Shown here in pieces: positions 43,307 through 53,294 of a DNA stretch of 64,000 nt. Numbering within the stretch: position 1 is the first letter of the stretch; the number at the start of each line of letters is the position of its first letter. The notes beneath the pieces are model-generated. The model saw nothing but the letters and a program-made list of their open reading frames with translations. It was not told the origin of the DNA and ran no database searches. Source of the DNA: Acinetobacter sp. P8-3-8 (GTDB lineage Bacteria > Pseudomonadota > Gammaproteobacteria > Pseudomonadales > Moraxellaceae); contig NZ_AFIE01000007.1 of NCBI RefSeq assembly GCF_000214135.1, forward strand, positions 56,239 through 120,238, read 5' to 3'. The translations under genes were made by a program, and so were the position numbers.

Positions 43307-44659
43307 TTATGCTTTTACTGCTTCATCCTTAGACTCTTCAAGCATTTTACGATCAACTTCAGCAGGATTATTTAATGCTTCATTAAATTTTTCCATATCG
43401 AGTTTACCGACCCATTTAGCCACAACAATCGTCGCTAAAGAGTTACCAATCAAGTTCGTCAATGCACGTGCTTCAGACATAAAACGGTCAATACCAAGAA
43501 TCAGTGCCAAACCAGCTACAGGAATATTCCCTACCGCTGCCAACGTCGCTGCCATCACGATAAAGCCCGAACCTGTCACACCCGCAGCGCCTTTTGATGA
43601 AATCAATAAAACTGCAAGTAAGGTAATTTCATGCCAAATATCTAAATGCGTATTGGTTGCTTGCGCAATGAAGATCGCAGCCATCGTCAAGTAAATAGAC
43701 GTACCATCAAGGTTAAACGAATAACCTGTTGGAATAACTAAACCAACTACTGATTTTTCACAACCAGCAATCTCAAGTTTTTTCAACATACGTGGCAGAA
43801 CAGATTCAGAAGAAGACGTACCTAAAACAATCAATAATTCTTCACGAATCATACGAATCATTTTTAAAATACTAAATCCGCAGAAACGACTAATCGAACC
43901 TAAGACAATGAAGATGAACAATAAGCAAGTCACATAGAAGCACAAAATTAATTGGAATAATTGCGCCAAACTGCCAATACCATACTTACCAATGGTAAAT
44001 GCCATCGCCCCAAATGCACCAATCGGCGCAAGTTTCATAATCATATTCACAATGTTAAAGAACACATGCGAAATCTGATCAATAAACTTCAATACTGGTT
44101 TACCTGCATCACCTAATTTATGTAAGGCAAAACCGAATAACAATGCAAATAGCAACACTTGCAGAATTTCACCTTCTGCAAATGCACCTACAACGGTGTT
44201 TGGAATAATATGTAAAAGGAAATCAACTGTAGATTGTGATGCGCCAGACTCTACATACTTACTGATACCACTGGTATCTAAAGTTGCAGGATCGACGTTC
44301 ATACCCACGCCTGGTTTAGCAATGTTAATCACCACCAAACCAATGATTAAAGCAATTGTGGAAACAATTTCAAAGTAAAGCAGTGCAATACCACCTGTTT
44401 TACCAACAGATTTCATGCTTTCCATACCTGCTATACCGCTTACAACTGTACAGAAAATGACTGGTGCAATAATCATTTTAATAAGCTTGATAAACGCATC
44501 ACCCAATGGTTTTAGTTGTTCACCCAAACCTGGAATATGTTTTTCAACGCCATTAATCAGTTGCGTGCCACTCGGGAAATAATGCCCGACTAACACACCC
44601 AAAATAATAGCGACAATCACTTGAAAATAAAGTGATTTATACAGTGGTTTTTTAGCCAT
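43307..44659 (-). CDS. dctA: C4-dicarboxylate carrier
   Basis: The ATG at 44659 ([20 protein letters not shown]) is taken as the start; the frame is open to 44725 without a good site. The 450-residue protein is of the DAACS family with multiple membrane segments, and the conserved [52 protein letters not shown] and [17 protein letters not shown] motifs of DctA. It takes up succinate, fumarate and malate with sodium or protons. It ends at the shared terminator with prfH. Confidence 0.92.
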   Translation of the reverse strand: MAKKPLYKSLYFQVIVAIILGVLVGHYFPSGTQLINGVEKHIPGLGEQLKPLGDAFIKLIKMIIAPVIFCTVVSGIAGMESMKSVGKTGGIALLYFEIVSTIALIIGLVVINIAKPGVGMNVDPATLDTSGISKYVESGASQSTVDFLLHIIPNTVVGAFAEGEILQVLLFALLFGFALHKLGDAGKPVLKFIDQISHVFFNIVNMIMKLAPIGAFGAMAFTIGKYGIGSLAQLFQLILCFYVTCLLFIFIVLGSISRFCGFSILKMIRMIREELLIVLGTSSSESVLPRMLKKLEIAGCEKSVVGLVIPTGYSFNLDGTSIYLTMAAIFIAQATNTHLDIWHEITLLAVLLISSKGAAGVTGSGFIVMAATLAAVGNIPVAGLALILGIDRFMSEARALTNLIGNSLATIVVAKWVGKLDMEKFNEALNNPAEVDRKMLEESKDEAVKA

Positions 44660-45102
44660 AATAGTAACTTCTGTCTTTATTTCTATATGCAGAAATATCC
44701 GTCTTTCCACGTGCATGCGTAGCACACGCCCTTAAGTCCCTTTAAAACGATAAGGGTGGGAGAAGATTTTGAAAATAAAAAGTCCCTTCAGAAGACATCG
44801 GTTTTCTGAAAATCGTGCATACTAGCTACAAGCTAACTATGAAGTGTTATTTGAAACTATTTATTAGAAAAATAAAATAATTCCAAATAAATGTAGATTG
44901 GGAGTCAATAAATATCAAAAATATGAAACGGGCTAAGTTTAATGAATTTTCTCTTCTCAAACTTCCTCCGTAAGCGGGAGTGTTTAAATATCCATCGATT
45001 TATCATTAGACCTTAGTCGAATAAAACTTATCACTGTATTTTCTGCTCAGATTTATGTCATAGTGTTTAACACACGGCTTAGATCAAATTCGTCATTTCA
45101 TC
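44660..45102. other. Intergenic region between dctA and ybiB-like gene
   Basis: This 443-base gap contains the divergent promoters. Visible features are a 7-bp inverted repeat (TTCAGAA and TTCTGAA near 44790-44814) and a short CTCC...GGAG stem near 44966-44980. Neither is a clear regulator site. No small gene with a ribosome site was found. Confidence 0.4.
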
Positions 45103-46098
45103 ATGAACACAAAACGTAATCTTTATAAAGACTTTGAGCATCCATTTGCACAGTATGTTCGCATTATTGGAAAAGGGAAAAATGGTGCACGATCATTAAC
45201 TTATGATGAAGCCTATCATGCTTTTTCAATGATTTTAAAGAATGAAGTTTTAGATGTTCAGCTTGGTGCTTTTTTGATGTTGCTCAGAGTGAAAGAGGAA
45301 TCTGTCGATGAACTTGCAGGTTTTGTTCAAGCAACCAAAGATCAATTGAACTTCCAACCTTTAAGTGTTGACCTAGATTGGTCGTCTTATGCAGGTAAAC
45401 GTAAACATTATCCTTGGTTTTTACTGGCTGCACTGACACTGGCCAAACATGGTTACAATATTGTCATGCATGGCGCATCTGGGCATACCATTAACCGAAT
45501 TTATACAGAACAAGTTTTAGAATATTTAGGCTACCCGATTTGCCAAAATGAACAGCAAGTCGCAGAACAGTTAAAAACTCAACATTTTGCTTACTTACCA
45601 CTTGAGGTAATTTCACCGATCCTGAGTGAATTAATTAGCCTTAGAAATGTCATGGGTTTGCGCTCCCCCATTCATACACTTGCTCGTTTAATCAATCCAT
45701 TTAATGCAAAAGCAACGTTGCAAGCCATTTTCCACCCTGCTTATCGTAGTTCGCATCAACAAGCTGCTTTTAAATTGGGTTATCAAAATAGTGCTGTGAT
45801 TAAAGGCGAAGGTGGTGAATTTGAACGTAATCCAGATGCCAAAACGTTAATTTGCGGAATTAAAAATGGCGAACTCTATGAATATGAATTGCCAAAACTG
45901 ACGAATAATCGTAGCCCTGTAGAAGAAGAACTGGATTTAGCAGTATTTAAAGCCGTTTGGGAAGGCTCACAACATCATGAGTATGGTGAAGTTGCAGTGA
46001 TTGAAACCATCGGAATTGCACTGTACACCATGGGTGTGGTGAGTGATTTTGATGAAGCGATGGTGAAAGCAAGAGAACTTTGGGCAACACGTTTTTAA
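45103..46098 (+). CDS. ybiB: TrpD2/YbiB-type glycosyltransferase-fold protein
   Basis: The 331-residue product resembles anthranilate phosphoribosyltransferase but belongs to the YbiB/TrpD2 branch: DVQLGAFLMLLRVKEES, YAGKRKHYPWFLLAALTLAKHGYNIVMHGASGHTINRIYTEQVLEYLG, LRSPIHTLARLINPF, and EGGEFERNPDAKTL. Members of this branch bind nucleic acid rather than catalyse tryptophan synthesis, as shown for E. coli YbiB. Converges with yeaC at a perfect hairpin. Confidence 0.86.
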   Translation: MNTKRNLYKDFEHPFAQYVRIIGKGKNGARSLTYDEAYHAFSMILKNEVLDVQLGAFLMLLRVKEESVDELAGFVQATKDQLNFQPLSVDLDWSSYAGKRKHYPWFLLAALTLAKHGYNIVMHGASGHTINRIYTEQVLEYLGYPICQNEQQVAEQLKTQHFAYLPLEVISPILSELISLRNVMGLRSPIHTLARLINPFNAKATLQAIFHPAYRSSHQQAAFKLGYQNSAVIKGEGGEFERNPDAKTLICGIKNGELYEYELPKLTNNRSPVEEELDLAVFKAVWEGSQHHEYGEVAVIETIGIALYTMGVVSDFDEAMVKARELWATRF

Positions 46099-46128
46099 GC
46101 TGATATAGAACGAAAATGAATCAGTTAT

Positions 46129-46161
46129 GAACCACAGCTATTTAAGCTATAGCTGTGGTTC
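46129..46161. terminator. Hairpin between converging ybiB and yeaC
   Basis: GAACCACAGCTA (46129-46140) and TAGCTGTGGTTC (46150-46161) are a perfect 12-bp inverted repeat with a 9-base loop. T tracts are weak, but the position between two converging genes supports a two-way terminator. Confidence 0.7.
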
Positions 46162-46190
46162 AATCTATTACACCATTAAACGATTACACA

Positions 46191-46457
46191 TCAAACAAAA
46201 CGAATCGGTTTAAACTCAGGTTCAGGCACATGAGAATCACACTCTTCGCCTTCTTCCTTATGTCCTTTATCAATATAACCTGTACGCTCTTTTTCAGGTA
46301 CATTTTGATGTTCCCAAGCAATCACAGCTTGCATACATGTTTGACGTTGCTCAGCAGTCAAAGCAACACCATTTGGCCATTTACCAATTTCGACTGCCGT
46401 TTTTAAACGCTCAACAATATCTGCATCTAAAATAGAAAGCATTTGTTCAATATTCAT
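46191..46457 (-). CDS. yeaC: DUF1315 protein YeaC
   Basis: The ATG at 46457 is preferred over a TTG at 46463, with AGGA seven to ten bases upstream. The 88-residue product matches YeaC of E. coli: MNIEQMLSILDADIVERLKTAVEIGKWPNGVALTAEQRQTCMQAVIAWE. Function is unknown. The start is just after the nadK stop (46460), so the two are likely co-transcribed. Confidence 0.86.
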   Translation of the reverse strand: MNIEQMLSILDADIVERLKTAVEIGKWPNGVALTAEQRQTCMQAVIAWEHQNVPEKERTGYIDKGHKEEGEECDSHVPEPEFKPIRFV

Positions 46458-46459
46458 GG

Positions 46460-47362
46460 TCAATCCTGCTGAAATGAATCAAAATCTTGATTCCAACCAA
46501 GTTTCGTGCGACATGCCATATAGAAGTCATAACCTGGTGGATGTAAGAGTATTAGTTTGAATGGATGTTTACGAATATGCAAACTATCGCCGACATTTAA
46601 TGAAACACTGTGTTGCCCATCGGCACTGACCATAGGCAATACACGATTTTCACGAATTAAAATTTTGATTTCACTGTGCCCACCCACAACAATTGGGCGT
46701 GATGATAATGTATGCGGATGCATTGGGACTAAAGCGATAGCATCCATACTCGGATGAAGAATAGGCCCACCGCCCGACAGTGCATAAGCAGTCGAACCTG
46801 TTGGTGTCGAAACGATCAAACCATCACTGTGTTGACGGTACACATATTGCCCGTCGATATTTAATTCGAAATCAATCATATGTACCGATTTACCTGAATG
46901 AAGCACCACATCATTCAAAGCAATCGCATCATAAATCGTTTCATTTTTACTACGAATTTCAATTTCTAATAAGAAACGACGATCCAGTTGAAAATCACCT
47001 TTTAAAACTTGATCAAGTTTAAAAATCACTTCTGTCGGCTTAATATCTGTGAGAAAGCCCAAACGACCACGGTTTACGCCCAATACAGGCGTATTATGTT
47101 TAACCAATGCACGTGCAGCATGGAGTAACGACCCATCCCCCCCCACTACGATCACAAGATCAGCAACTTCACCTAACAATGCTTTACTGACTTTTTGCGT
47201 ATTTTCATAAGGAACGAGTTCTGCCGTATCCGTATCAAAAATGGGATGCAAACCTAGACTCAGTAAATGATCATGAATAAGGCATAATGTATCGACTACA
47301 GAGTTTTTATCTGGTCGCCCAATTAACCCAATGTTACGAAATGTCTTTGGTGAAATTTGCAC
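46460..47362 (-). CDS. nadK: NAD kinase
   Basis: The 300-residue enzyme phosphorylates NAD to NADP. The GGDGS motif (VIVVGGDGSLLHAAR) and NxxxGFL (VNRGRLGFLTDI) are present, with the later TPTGSTAYALSGGGPILHP substrate loop. A GTG start codon at 47362 is used; GGAG lies upstream. Length is normal. The gene is followed without gap by yeaC. Confidence 0.95.
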   Translation of the reverse strand: MQISPKTFRNIGLIGRPDKNSVVDTLCLIHDHLLSLGLHPIFDTDTAELVPYENTQKVSKALLGEVADLVIVVGGDGSLLHAARALVKHNTPVLGVNRGRLGFLTDIKPTEVIFKLDQVLKGDFQLDRRFLLEIEIRSKNETIYDAIALNDVVLHSGKSVHMIDFELNIDGQYVYRQHSDGLIVSTPTGSTAYALSGGGPILHPSMDAIALVPMHPHTLSSRPIVVGGHSEIKILIRENRVLPMVSADGQHSVSLNVGDSLHIRKHPFKLILLHPPGYDFYMACRTKLGWNQDFDSFQQD

Positions 47363-47556
47363 AGGTGCTGTGGCTCCATTGAAATTCTGAGCTATAATAA
47401 CACTTTCAGAATATTTTTATAAAATCATTCCTCAATGAAAAATAATCGGAATGTTTAAAAAGTCTTTAAATTTGTGTATTTCACAGTTTTATTATTGCAA
47501 ATTTAAGAAAAGCTTCGCATGATTAACGAAAATAAACTGGGCATTATCATCTATAT

Positions 47557-49959
47557 ATGAAGACCGAACGTGGTATTGGCTTAATTGCACTGATTTTTTG
47601 TGTATTAGTAATTGCAGCATTTCTCGCATTTAGTATCTACCTTATCAAGCTCGATAATGTGATTCGGGACAAATTTGAAGGCAATCGTTGGGATATTCCA
47701 GCGAAGGTTTTTGCTCGTCCTTTAGAAATCTACGCAACTGCGCCAATCGCCCAAAATGAGTTTGAACAAGAACTCAAATTACTCGGTTATAAAAGTAGTG
47801 ATAGTTATACCAAATCAGGAAGTTATCTGACTCAAGCCAATTCTGTCTATGTGCATACACGTGGTTTTGACTATGGTGACAGCGTTGATCCTGAGCAAGT
47901 TTTACAAGTAACTTTTACTGACGATACGGTTGCTGATGTTAAAGCCACAAAACCGACCAATACAGGTATTGCACGTTTAGAGCCGATGTTGATTGGCGGA
48001 ATTTATCCTCAACATAATGAAGATCGTGTACTGATTAAACTGGATAAAGTTCCAAAGCCTTTGATTGAAGCTTTGATCGCAACTGAAGACCGTAACTTTT
48101 ACCATCATCATGGGATTTCGTTCCGTGGTACGGCACGGGCTTTAGTGAGTAACGTTACAGGTGGTAAGCGCCAAGGTGGTTCTACACTCACGCAGCAGTT
48201 AGTTAAAAATTTCTTCTTAACCCCTGAAAAAACCCTAAAACGTAAAGTCAATGAAGCCTTGATGTCACTGTTATTAGAGTTGCATTACAGTAAAGATGAA
48301 ATTTTAGAAGCTTACTTAAATGAAGTAAATCTAGGGCAAAGTGGTAACTATTCTGTGAATGGCTATGGCTTGGCATCACAGTTTTATTTCGGTCTACCAT
48401 TGCGTGAACTCAATATTTCGCAACAAGCATTCTTAGTCGGCTTAGTACAAGGACCAACTTTATATAATCCTTGGAAAAATCCTGAAAGTGCGAAAAAGCG
48501 CCGCGATATTGTTCTCAACAATATGTTAGTGATGGGTTATTTAGACCAAGCACAGTATGAAAAAGAAATTGCTCGTCCATTAAATGTGGTGAGTAAACCA
48601 ACTGTAGGTACAGCAAGATTCCCTGACTTTTTAGATATTGTCCGTCGTCAATTGAAAACGGAATATCAAGAGTCTGATTTAACCAATCAAGGTTTAAGAA
48701 TTTTCACCACCCTTGATCCAATTGCACAGACCAAAGTTCAAAATAGTTTTAGAGAAACCGTAGCGCGCTTAGCCAATGCGAATCCTTCACGATTAAAAGA
48801 TTTACAAGGTGCCATTTTAATTTCACACCCTGAAAATGGTGAATTGATTGCTGCAGTCGGCTCAACTCAAGAGTTTACTGGTTTTAACCGCACCTTAGAT
48901 GCAAAACGTCAGGTCGGCTCACTACTCAAACCTGTGATTTATTTAAATGCTTTAGAGTCAGGACGTTACAACTGGGCAAGTCCAATTGAAGATTCACCGA
49001 TTAGCCTACCTGTAGATGGTAATAAATCATGGACACCAAAAAATTATAGTGGTGGAGGTCATGGCTTTGTTCCTTTATCTCAGGCGCTAGCACATTCCTA
49101 CAACTTATCTGCGGTACGTTTAGGAAATGAGTTTGGTGTTTCTTCATTTAAGAATAATTTAACTAAATTTGGTGTGACTTCTAACATTCCAAACTACCCT
49201 TCTATTTTCTTGGGTGCTGTTGATATGTCACCAATGGAAATTCTGAGTATTTATGGGAACTTTGCGACAGGTGGATTTAAATATCCAAATAAAGCCATTC
49301 GCACTGTAGTAGATGCAAATGGGCGATTACTTGAACGTTTCGGCTTAAATGTACAACAAACCATAGATCCTTCTGCTGCATATTTACTGAATTATGGTTT
49401 ACAACAAGTCATGGCAACAGGTACTGGTAAGGCAGCCTACAACACCCTTCCTGCTGATTTAAAACTTGCAGGAAAATCAGGTACAACCAATGATACACGT
49501 GACTCTTGGTTTGCCGGCTATTCGGGGAATAACTTGGCTGTGGTTTGGTTAGGACTAGACAATAATAAAGTCACTGGACTGACAGGCTCATCAGGTGCAT
49601 TACCTGTTTGGATTAATGCAATGAAACAACTACGCCAAAAACCTGTAAATATACGTCAACCTGATGAAATTTCATGGCAATGGATTGATTCTGCAACAGG
49701 TGAATTATCTGCACAAGGTTGTGGTGGTGCAATGTATATTCCGTTGTTACGTCATACTGTACCAAACACAGCAACAGAATGTGGCATGCCGCATTACCAA
49801 GTAGACCCACAATACATTCCCGATACACAACAAAACGCATCTCAACCACAGACTAACGATAGTATAGAAAACTATATTCGCGAAAGTGAAACTGACATGG
49901 ATCAAGATTTATCTAATTCGAGAGGACGTGTCATTTCAAGTGGTAGTTTTCAAAACTAG
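47557..49959 (+). CDS. mrcB: Penicillin-binding protein 1B
   Basis: The 800-residue bifunctional peptidoglycan synthase has an N-terminal membrane anchor (about residues 6-28), a UB2H-like region, a glycosyltransferase domain with EDRNFYHHHG (about residues 175-184) and GGSTLTQQLVKNF, and a transpeptidase domain with the nucleophile Ser in SLLKP (about residue 454), SYN (about 514) and KSGT (about 639). It builds and cross-links the wall on the periplasmic side. The next gene encodes its likely outer-membrane activator. Confidence 0.95.
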   Translation: MKTERGIGLIALIFCVLVIAAFLAFSIYLIKLDNVIRDKFEGNRWDIPAKVFARPLEIYATAPIAQNEFEQELKLLGYKSSDSYTKSGSYLTQANSVYVHTRGFDYGDSVDPEQVLQVTFTDDTVADVKATKPTNTGIARLEPMLIGGIYPQHNEDRVLIKLDKVPKPLIEALIATEDRNFYHHHGISFRGTARALVSNVTGGKRQGGSTLTQQLVKNFFLTPEKTLKRKVNEALMSLLLELHYSKDEILEAYLNEVNLGQSGNYSVNGYGLASQFYFGLPLRELNISQQAFLVGLVQGPTLYNPWKNPESAKKRRDIVLNNMLVMGYLDQAQYEKEIARPLNVVSKPTVGTARFPDFLDIVRRQLKTEYQESDLTNQGLRIFTTLDPIAQTKVQNSFRETVARLANANPSRLKDLQGAILISHPENGELIAAVGSTQEFTGFNRTLDAKRQVGSLLKPVIYLNALESGRYNWASPIEDSPISLPVDGNKSWTPKNYSGGGHGFVPLSQALAHSYNLSAVRLGNEFGVSSFKNNLTKFGVTSNIPNYPSIFLGAVDMSPMEILSIYGNFATGGFKYPNKAIRTVVDANGRLLERFGLNVQQTIDPSAAYLLNYGLQQVMATGTGKAAYNTLPADLKLAGKSGTTNDTRDSWFAGYSGNNLAVVWLGLDNNKVTGLTGSSGALPVWINAMKQLRQKPVNIRQPDEISWQWIDSATGELSAQGCGGAMYIPLLRHTVPNTATECGMPHYQVDPQYIPDTQQNASQPQTNDSIENYIRESETDMDQDLSNSRGRVISSGSFQN

Positions 49960-49975
49960 ACATTGATCTAGTTTT
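49952..49975 (+). terminator. Stem-loop at the end of mrcB
   Basis: AAAACTAGA-CATTGA-TCTAGTTTT is a perfect 9-bp stem with T4; the mrcB stop codon lies in the first arm. It may partially terminate before the lipoprotein gene and so set the synthase/activator ratio. Confidence 0.72.
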
Positions 49976-49998
49976 GATGAACTTTTAGATGAGTGCTT

Positions 49999-50565
49999 AT
50001 GATTAATCGTTATACAAAATATGCTGTAAGTTTAGGTATTATTTTGGCTTTGGTGGGCTGTCAAACAACACCTCAACAGAAAGCCAAAACAAGCAAACCT
50101 GTTGGAAAGCCAAAAGCAACACATACTGTTCCAACACCAGACGGCGTGAAAATCACGCCTTATGATCATCCTGAAATTAAACGTGAAAAAGTGCCTGTTG
50201 TGATTCCACAGCAGAAAGCAAAATCACAAAAATTGGATGATGGTCAAAGTATTCCTGCGTATAAAAATTTGATGCAACAAACTCAATTGGCATTTCAAAA
50301 AGGTCAATGGGATGCTGCTGAACGTAGCGCATTACAAGCTCAACGCCTAGCACCACAATCTGCTGAAACATTTTTATATCTAGCACGCATTGCCAATCAG
50401 AAAAAACAGTATGCCAATGCAGAATCATTGGCACGGCGAGGTTTGGCTTTTGCCCAAGGTTCAGCACAGAAAAAAATGTTCTGGAATGTCATTTTGCAAT
50501 CAGGGCAACAATTGAAGAATCAACAAACAGTTGCAGAAGCATTACGCCAACTGCAAAGTTTGTAA
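49999..50565 (+). CDS. lpoP: LpoP-like TPR lipoprotein, PBP1b activator candidate
   Basis: The ATG at 49999 starts a lipoprotein signal (MINRYTKYAVSLGIILALVGC) with a Cys lipobox; a GTG two codons earlier is less likely. The 188-residue product has a Pro/Lys-rich linker (residues about 22-80) and a C-terminal TPR-like helical region (LAFQKGQWDAAERSALQAQRLAP, FLYLARIANQKKQYANAESLARRGLAF). In Pseudomonas, the TPR lipoprotein LpoP is encoded beside PBP1b and activates it. The arrangement here is the same. Confidence 0.8.
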   Translation: MINRYTKYAVSLGIILALVGCQTTPQQKAKTSKPVGKPKATHTVPTPDGVKITPYDHPEIKREKVPVVIPQQKAKSQKLDDGQSIPAYKNLMQQTQLAFQKGQWDAAERSALQAQRLAPQSAETFLYLARIANQKKQYANAESLARRGLAFAQGSAQKKMFWNVILQSGQQLKNQQTVAEALRQLQSL

Positions 50566-50599
50566 TGAGTTTAAAGCTCACATTGAATCGCACAATAAT

Positions 50600-51520
50600 T
50601 TAAAAATGACGAATTCCAGCAATGCCATATGCATAGTTTTGTTGCGCAAGTTCTAAGTCATTCTGAGTTAAGCCACCCAGTGCAAAGACTGGAATATCAC
50701 AAGTCTTTGCATAGCTCGAAAAGTTTTCCCAACCCAACGGCACTGTTTCTGAATGAGTCTGTGTTTTTAATACAGGGCTTAAAGTCACCGCATCAAAACC
50801 CAATTGTTGCGCATGTTGTAAAGACACGAGATCATGACATGCAGCGATACAACGGATTCCGATAGGTAATTGCCCTACTGTTAAATTCATCAATTGATGC
50901 TGTTTAAAGTGAATCGTTCCTATCTTTTTTTGTATCGCTTCAGACAATTGTTGCCACACATCAATATTTACTATCAACTGAGATAAATCATCCTGATTTG
51001 AACTGTAAAACTGATTTAATTGCGTAATTGCCTCTTGGTTAGACTCTATTCTCCAATAGAACAGTTGATCATTTTTTCTAGTTGTATAAGCCGATAATTG
51101 ATCTGAAATTTTGATCTGATGTGACCAATATAAACGCTGAATAATATCTTTATTGGCTTTAGGGAAATTTAATTCCAATAACTGATCACGTGTGTACCAC
51201 GCCCAAGGCTTTTGAATATCTGCTAAATATTTTTCAGGAACAGTTGCATGGAAAATATGTAAGAAAACTTCAACATCTTCATAATCATGATGAATCACAT
51301 CAAATGCATGCCATTGTTGAATACCAATCCCCACCTCTTCAAATATTTCTCGACGACAGGCGCCTACAGGTGTTTCTCCTTCTTCAACCTTGCCACCTGG
51401 AAACTCATATTTATTGCCCTGATGCTGATCTGCATTACGCCATCCAACCAGTACTTTCCCACGATAAAATAACAATCCGATTGCAACATGTATGCTGGGC
51501 TTAAACATAAACTGACTCAT
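50600..51520 (-). CDS. Nudix hydrolase fused to thiamine-phosphate-synthase-like domain
   Basis: The 306-residue product begins with a Nudix/MutT domain; its box is intact, GKVEEGETPVGACRREIFEE with VGI. The rest (from about residue 190) is like thiamine phosphate synthase: IRCIAACHDLVSLQHAQQLGFDAVTLSPVLKT, HSETVPLGWENF and VFALGGLTQNDL. Such fusions are common in gammaproteobacteria and probably clean the nucleotide pool; whether the second half is catalytic is unknown. It converges on lpoP. Confidence 0.9.
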   Translation of the reverse strand: MSQFMFKPSIHVAIGLLFYRGKVLVGWRNADQHQGNKYEFPGGKVEEGETPVGACRREIFEEVGIGIQQWHAFDVIHHDYEDVEVFLHIFHATVPEKYLADIQKPWAWYTRDQLLELNFPKANKDIIQRLYWSHQIKISDQLSAYTTRKNDQLFYWRIESNQEAITQLNQFYSSNQDDLSQLIVNIDVWQQLSEAIQKKIGTIHFKQHQLMNLTVGQLPIGIRCIAACHDLVSLQHAQQLGFDAVTLSPVLKTQTHSETVPLGWENFSSYAKTCDIPVFALGGLTQNDLELAQQNYAYGIAGIRHF

Positions 51521-51578
51521 CCAAGGTTTTAAGAATTGTAAGGAATTATAGATATTTTATAAATCATAAAAATTATCG

Positions 51579-51612
51579 TTGACAGATCTATTCGATAATG
51601 ATTATCATTTAA
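51579..51612 (+). promoter_or_regulatory. Promoter with Fur box before hemP
   Basis: TTGACA (51579-51584) and TATCAT (51603-51608) lie 18 bases apart (17 with TTATCA). GATAATGATTATCATTT (51594-51610) overlaps the -10 and matches the Fur consensus closely, so iron-bound Fur should repress it. Confidence 0.85.
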
Positions 51613-51647
51613 ATTACTTGAACAGCACCCCACTCGGAGTAATAACA

Positions 51648-51818
51648 ATGAACGCACCTTTTAGCCTATTCACACGTAACAACGAAGCTCATCAATCTCT
51701 TCCAATGTTACATTCAAACAATCTATTTGCCCTAGGACGTGAAATTCGTATTATGCATGCAGGTGAAGAATACCGTTTACGTTTAACACGTAATAATCGT
51801 TTAATTTTAACCAAATAA
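51648..51818 (+). CDS. hemP: Hemin uptake protein HemP
   Basis: The ATG at 51648 (MNAPFSLFTRNNEAHQSLP) is the start; CGGAGTAA lies upstream. The 56-residue product ends with LFALGREIRIMHAGEEYRLRLTRNNRLIL, the HemP signature. HemP is a small iron-responsive regulator of heme uptake genes. A Fur box lies in its promoter. No hmuRSTUV genes are adjacent; the gene stands alone between a Nudix gene and a two-component system. Confidence 0.9.
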   Translation: MNAPFSLFTRNNEAHQSLPMLHSNNLFALGREIRIMHAGEEYRLRLTRNNRLILTK

Positions 51819-51855
51819 CAAAAACAACAAGCTGAAAAACAAAAAACGTGGGAAC

Positions 51856-51886
51856 AAGCAGTATGAATCAGCGCATACTGCTTTTT
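51856..51886 (+). terminator. Intrinsic terminator after hemP
   Basis: AAGCAGTATG (51856-51865) and CATACTGCTT (51874-51883) form a perfect 10-bp stem with an 8-base loop and T5. Confidence 0.88.
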
Positions 51887-51931
51887 ACGTATTCCTTTAA
51901 TACTTTAAGATATGTTTATTGAATAAAAAAA

Positions 51932-53266
51932 TTAATGTAAATACAAAGTGACATTTAAACCGCCATATTCTGATGACTTAAATTCAATCTGTCCTTGATG
52001 CAAAGCGATAATTTTCTTACAAATCGATAAACCTAAGCCAGAACCTTGCGTTTGTGTTCCCAAAGCTCGATAGAAACGTTCACCCAAACGATCCAAAACG
52101 TCTTGCGTCACGCCCTGTCCATCATTTTCAATTTCAAAGAAAATTTGATTATTTAAATGCCCAAAGCAAATATAAATATGACCATGTATCGGACTGTAGC
52201 GAATTGCATTATCCATTAAATTTCGAATACAAATAAATATAAGCTCTGCATTTGCATAAATTTTGCAATCTTCACCATCTATATGAATTTGAATTTGTTT
52301 TTCATCAACCAATGGTTCAAGTGTTTTTAATACATCCTGTGTTAATGTGTCGACACTTATCCAATTTCTAGGCAGTTGTACCTCATCCATCGGGTCTAAA
52401 CGTGCCAACAATAATAAATTTTCTAAAACTTGTGTTCCTCGATTCACATCATTTTGAATCAATTGTAATTGCGACTTTAATTCAGGTATTTCAGTATATT
52501 GACGTTGTAAAAGTTGTAACCGCATCTGTATTGCAGAAAGTGGCGAGCGTAATTCATGTGAAGCATCGGCTGTAAATCGCTGTTCTGCAATCAATGACTG
52601 ATCCAACCGGGTCAGCATTTGATTTAACTGATTCACCATCGGCTGTAATTCTTTTAATTCAGGTTGCGGTTGGTGGATCAAGCTTAAATCATGAGCACTT
52701 TTTTCAGCAATATCTTTAGACAACTGCTGAATGGGTTTAAATTGTTTTTTGATTAAAAAATGTGAAATGCCCCATTGCATTAACCATAAGCTAAATAAAA
52801 TAAGAAGATAACTGATGAAACTTTGTGATAAATCCTTAAAACGGATATCTAAGGGCTGAGTCACCAATACATTTAATTTTGTTTCGTGATCAAACGCTTG
52901 ATAACTACGCCATAGTTTGTGTTCAAACCAAATATATGAATAACCTTCTTGCTGATTAGACTTCTTATTAGCTTGAGCATGTAAATCAAATTGAGCAGAT
53001 TGCGTCAAAAGCATCGTTTGATTGGATAATTGATACTGGATATCAAACTCTTCACTCAACTCATCAATCTGTGATCCTGATGTTGTACTTAAATCAGAAA
53101 TCATCAACATATCTGCAATTTCATCCATGATTTCATCTTGAACTTGCATGGTTTGGTAGATGGAAAGACCTATCAGCAAAATGAAAGCAACAAGCCCCGC
53201 AACCACCGAACTTAACATTGAAGTTTTGATCAATTTAGACTGTAATGACACTGCTGATTGGGTCAT
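51932..53266 (-). CDS. qseC: Sensor histidine kinase QseC-like
   Basis: The start at 53266 (MTQSAVSLQSKLIKTSMLSS) has AGGA six bases upstream; an ATG at 53290 would add eight residues. The 444-residue kinase has two membrane segments (about 20-42 and 155-175), a periplasmic sensor part, the H box FTADASHELRSPLSAI with the phospho-His, the N box NLMDNAIRYSP and a GSGLGLSI ATP lid. It signals to the QseB-like regulator encoded four bases upstream of its longer reading. The ygiW-qseB-qseC order is as in E. coli; the signal is unknown. Confidence 0.87.
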   Translation of the reverse strand: MTQSAVSLQSKLIKTSMLSSVVAGLVAFILLIGLSIYQTMQVQDEIMDEIADMLMISDLSTTSGSQIDELSEEFDIQYQLSNQTMLLTQSAQFDLHAQANKKSNQQEGYSYIWFEHKLWRSYQAFDHETKLNVLVTQPLDIRFKDLSQSFISYLLILFSLWLMQWGISHFLIKKQFKPIQQLSKDIAEKSAHDLSLIHQPQPELKELQPMVNQLNQMLTRLDQSLIAEQRFTADASHELRSPLSAIQMRLQLLQRQYTEIPELKSQLQLIQNDVNRGTQVLENLLLLARLDPMDEVQLPRNWISVDTLTQDVLKTLEPLVDEKQIQIHIDGEDCKIYANAELIFICIRNLMDNAIRYSPIHGHIYICFGHLNNQIFFEIENDGQGVTQDVLDRLGERFYRALGTQTQGSGLGLSICKKIIALHQGQIEFKSSEYGGLNVTLYLH

Positions 53267-53294
53267 GTTTAATCCTACATTTTCACTCATGTCT

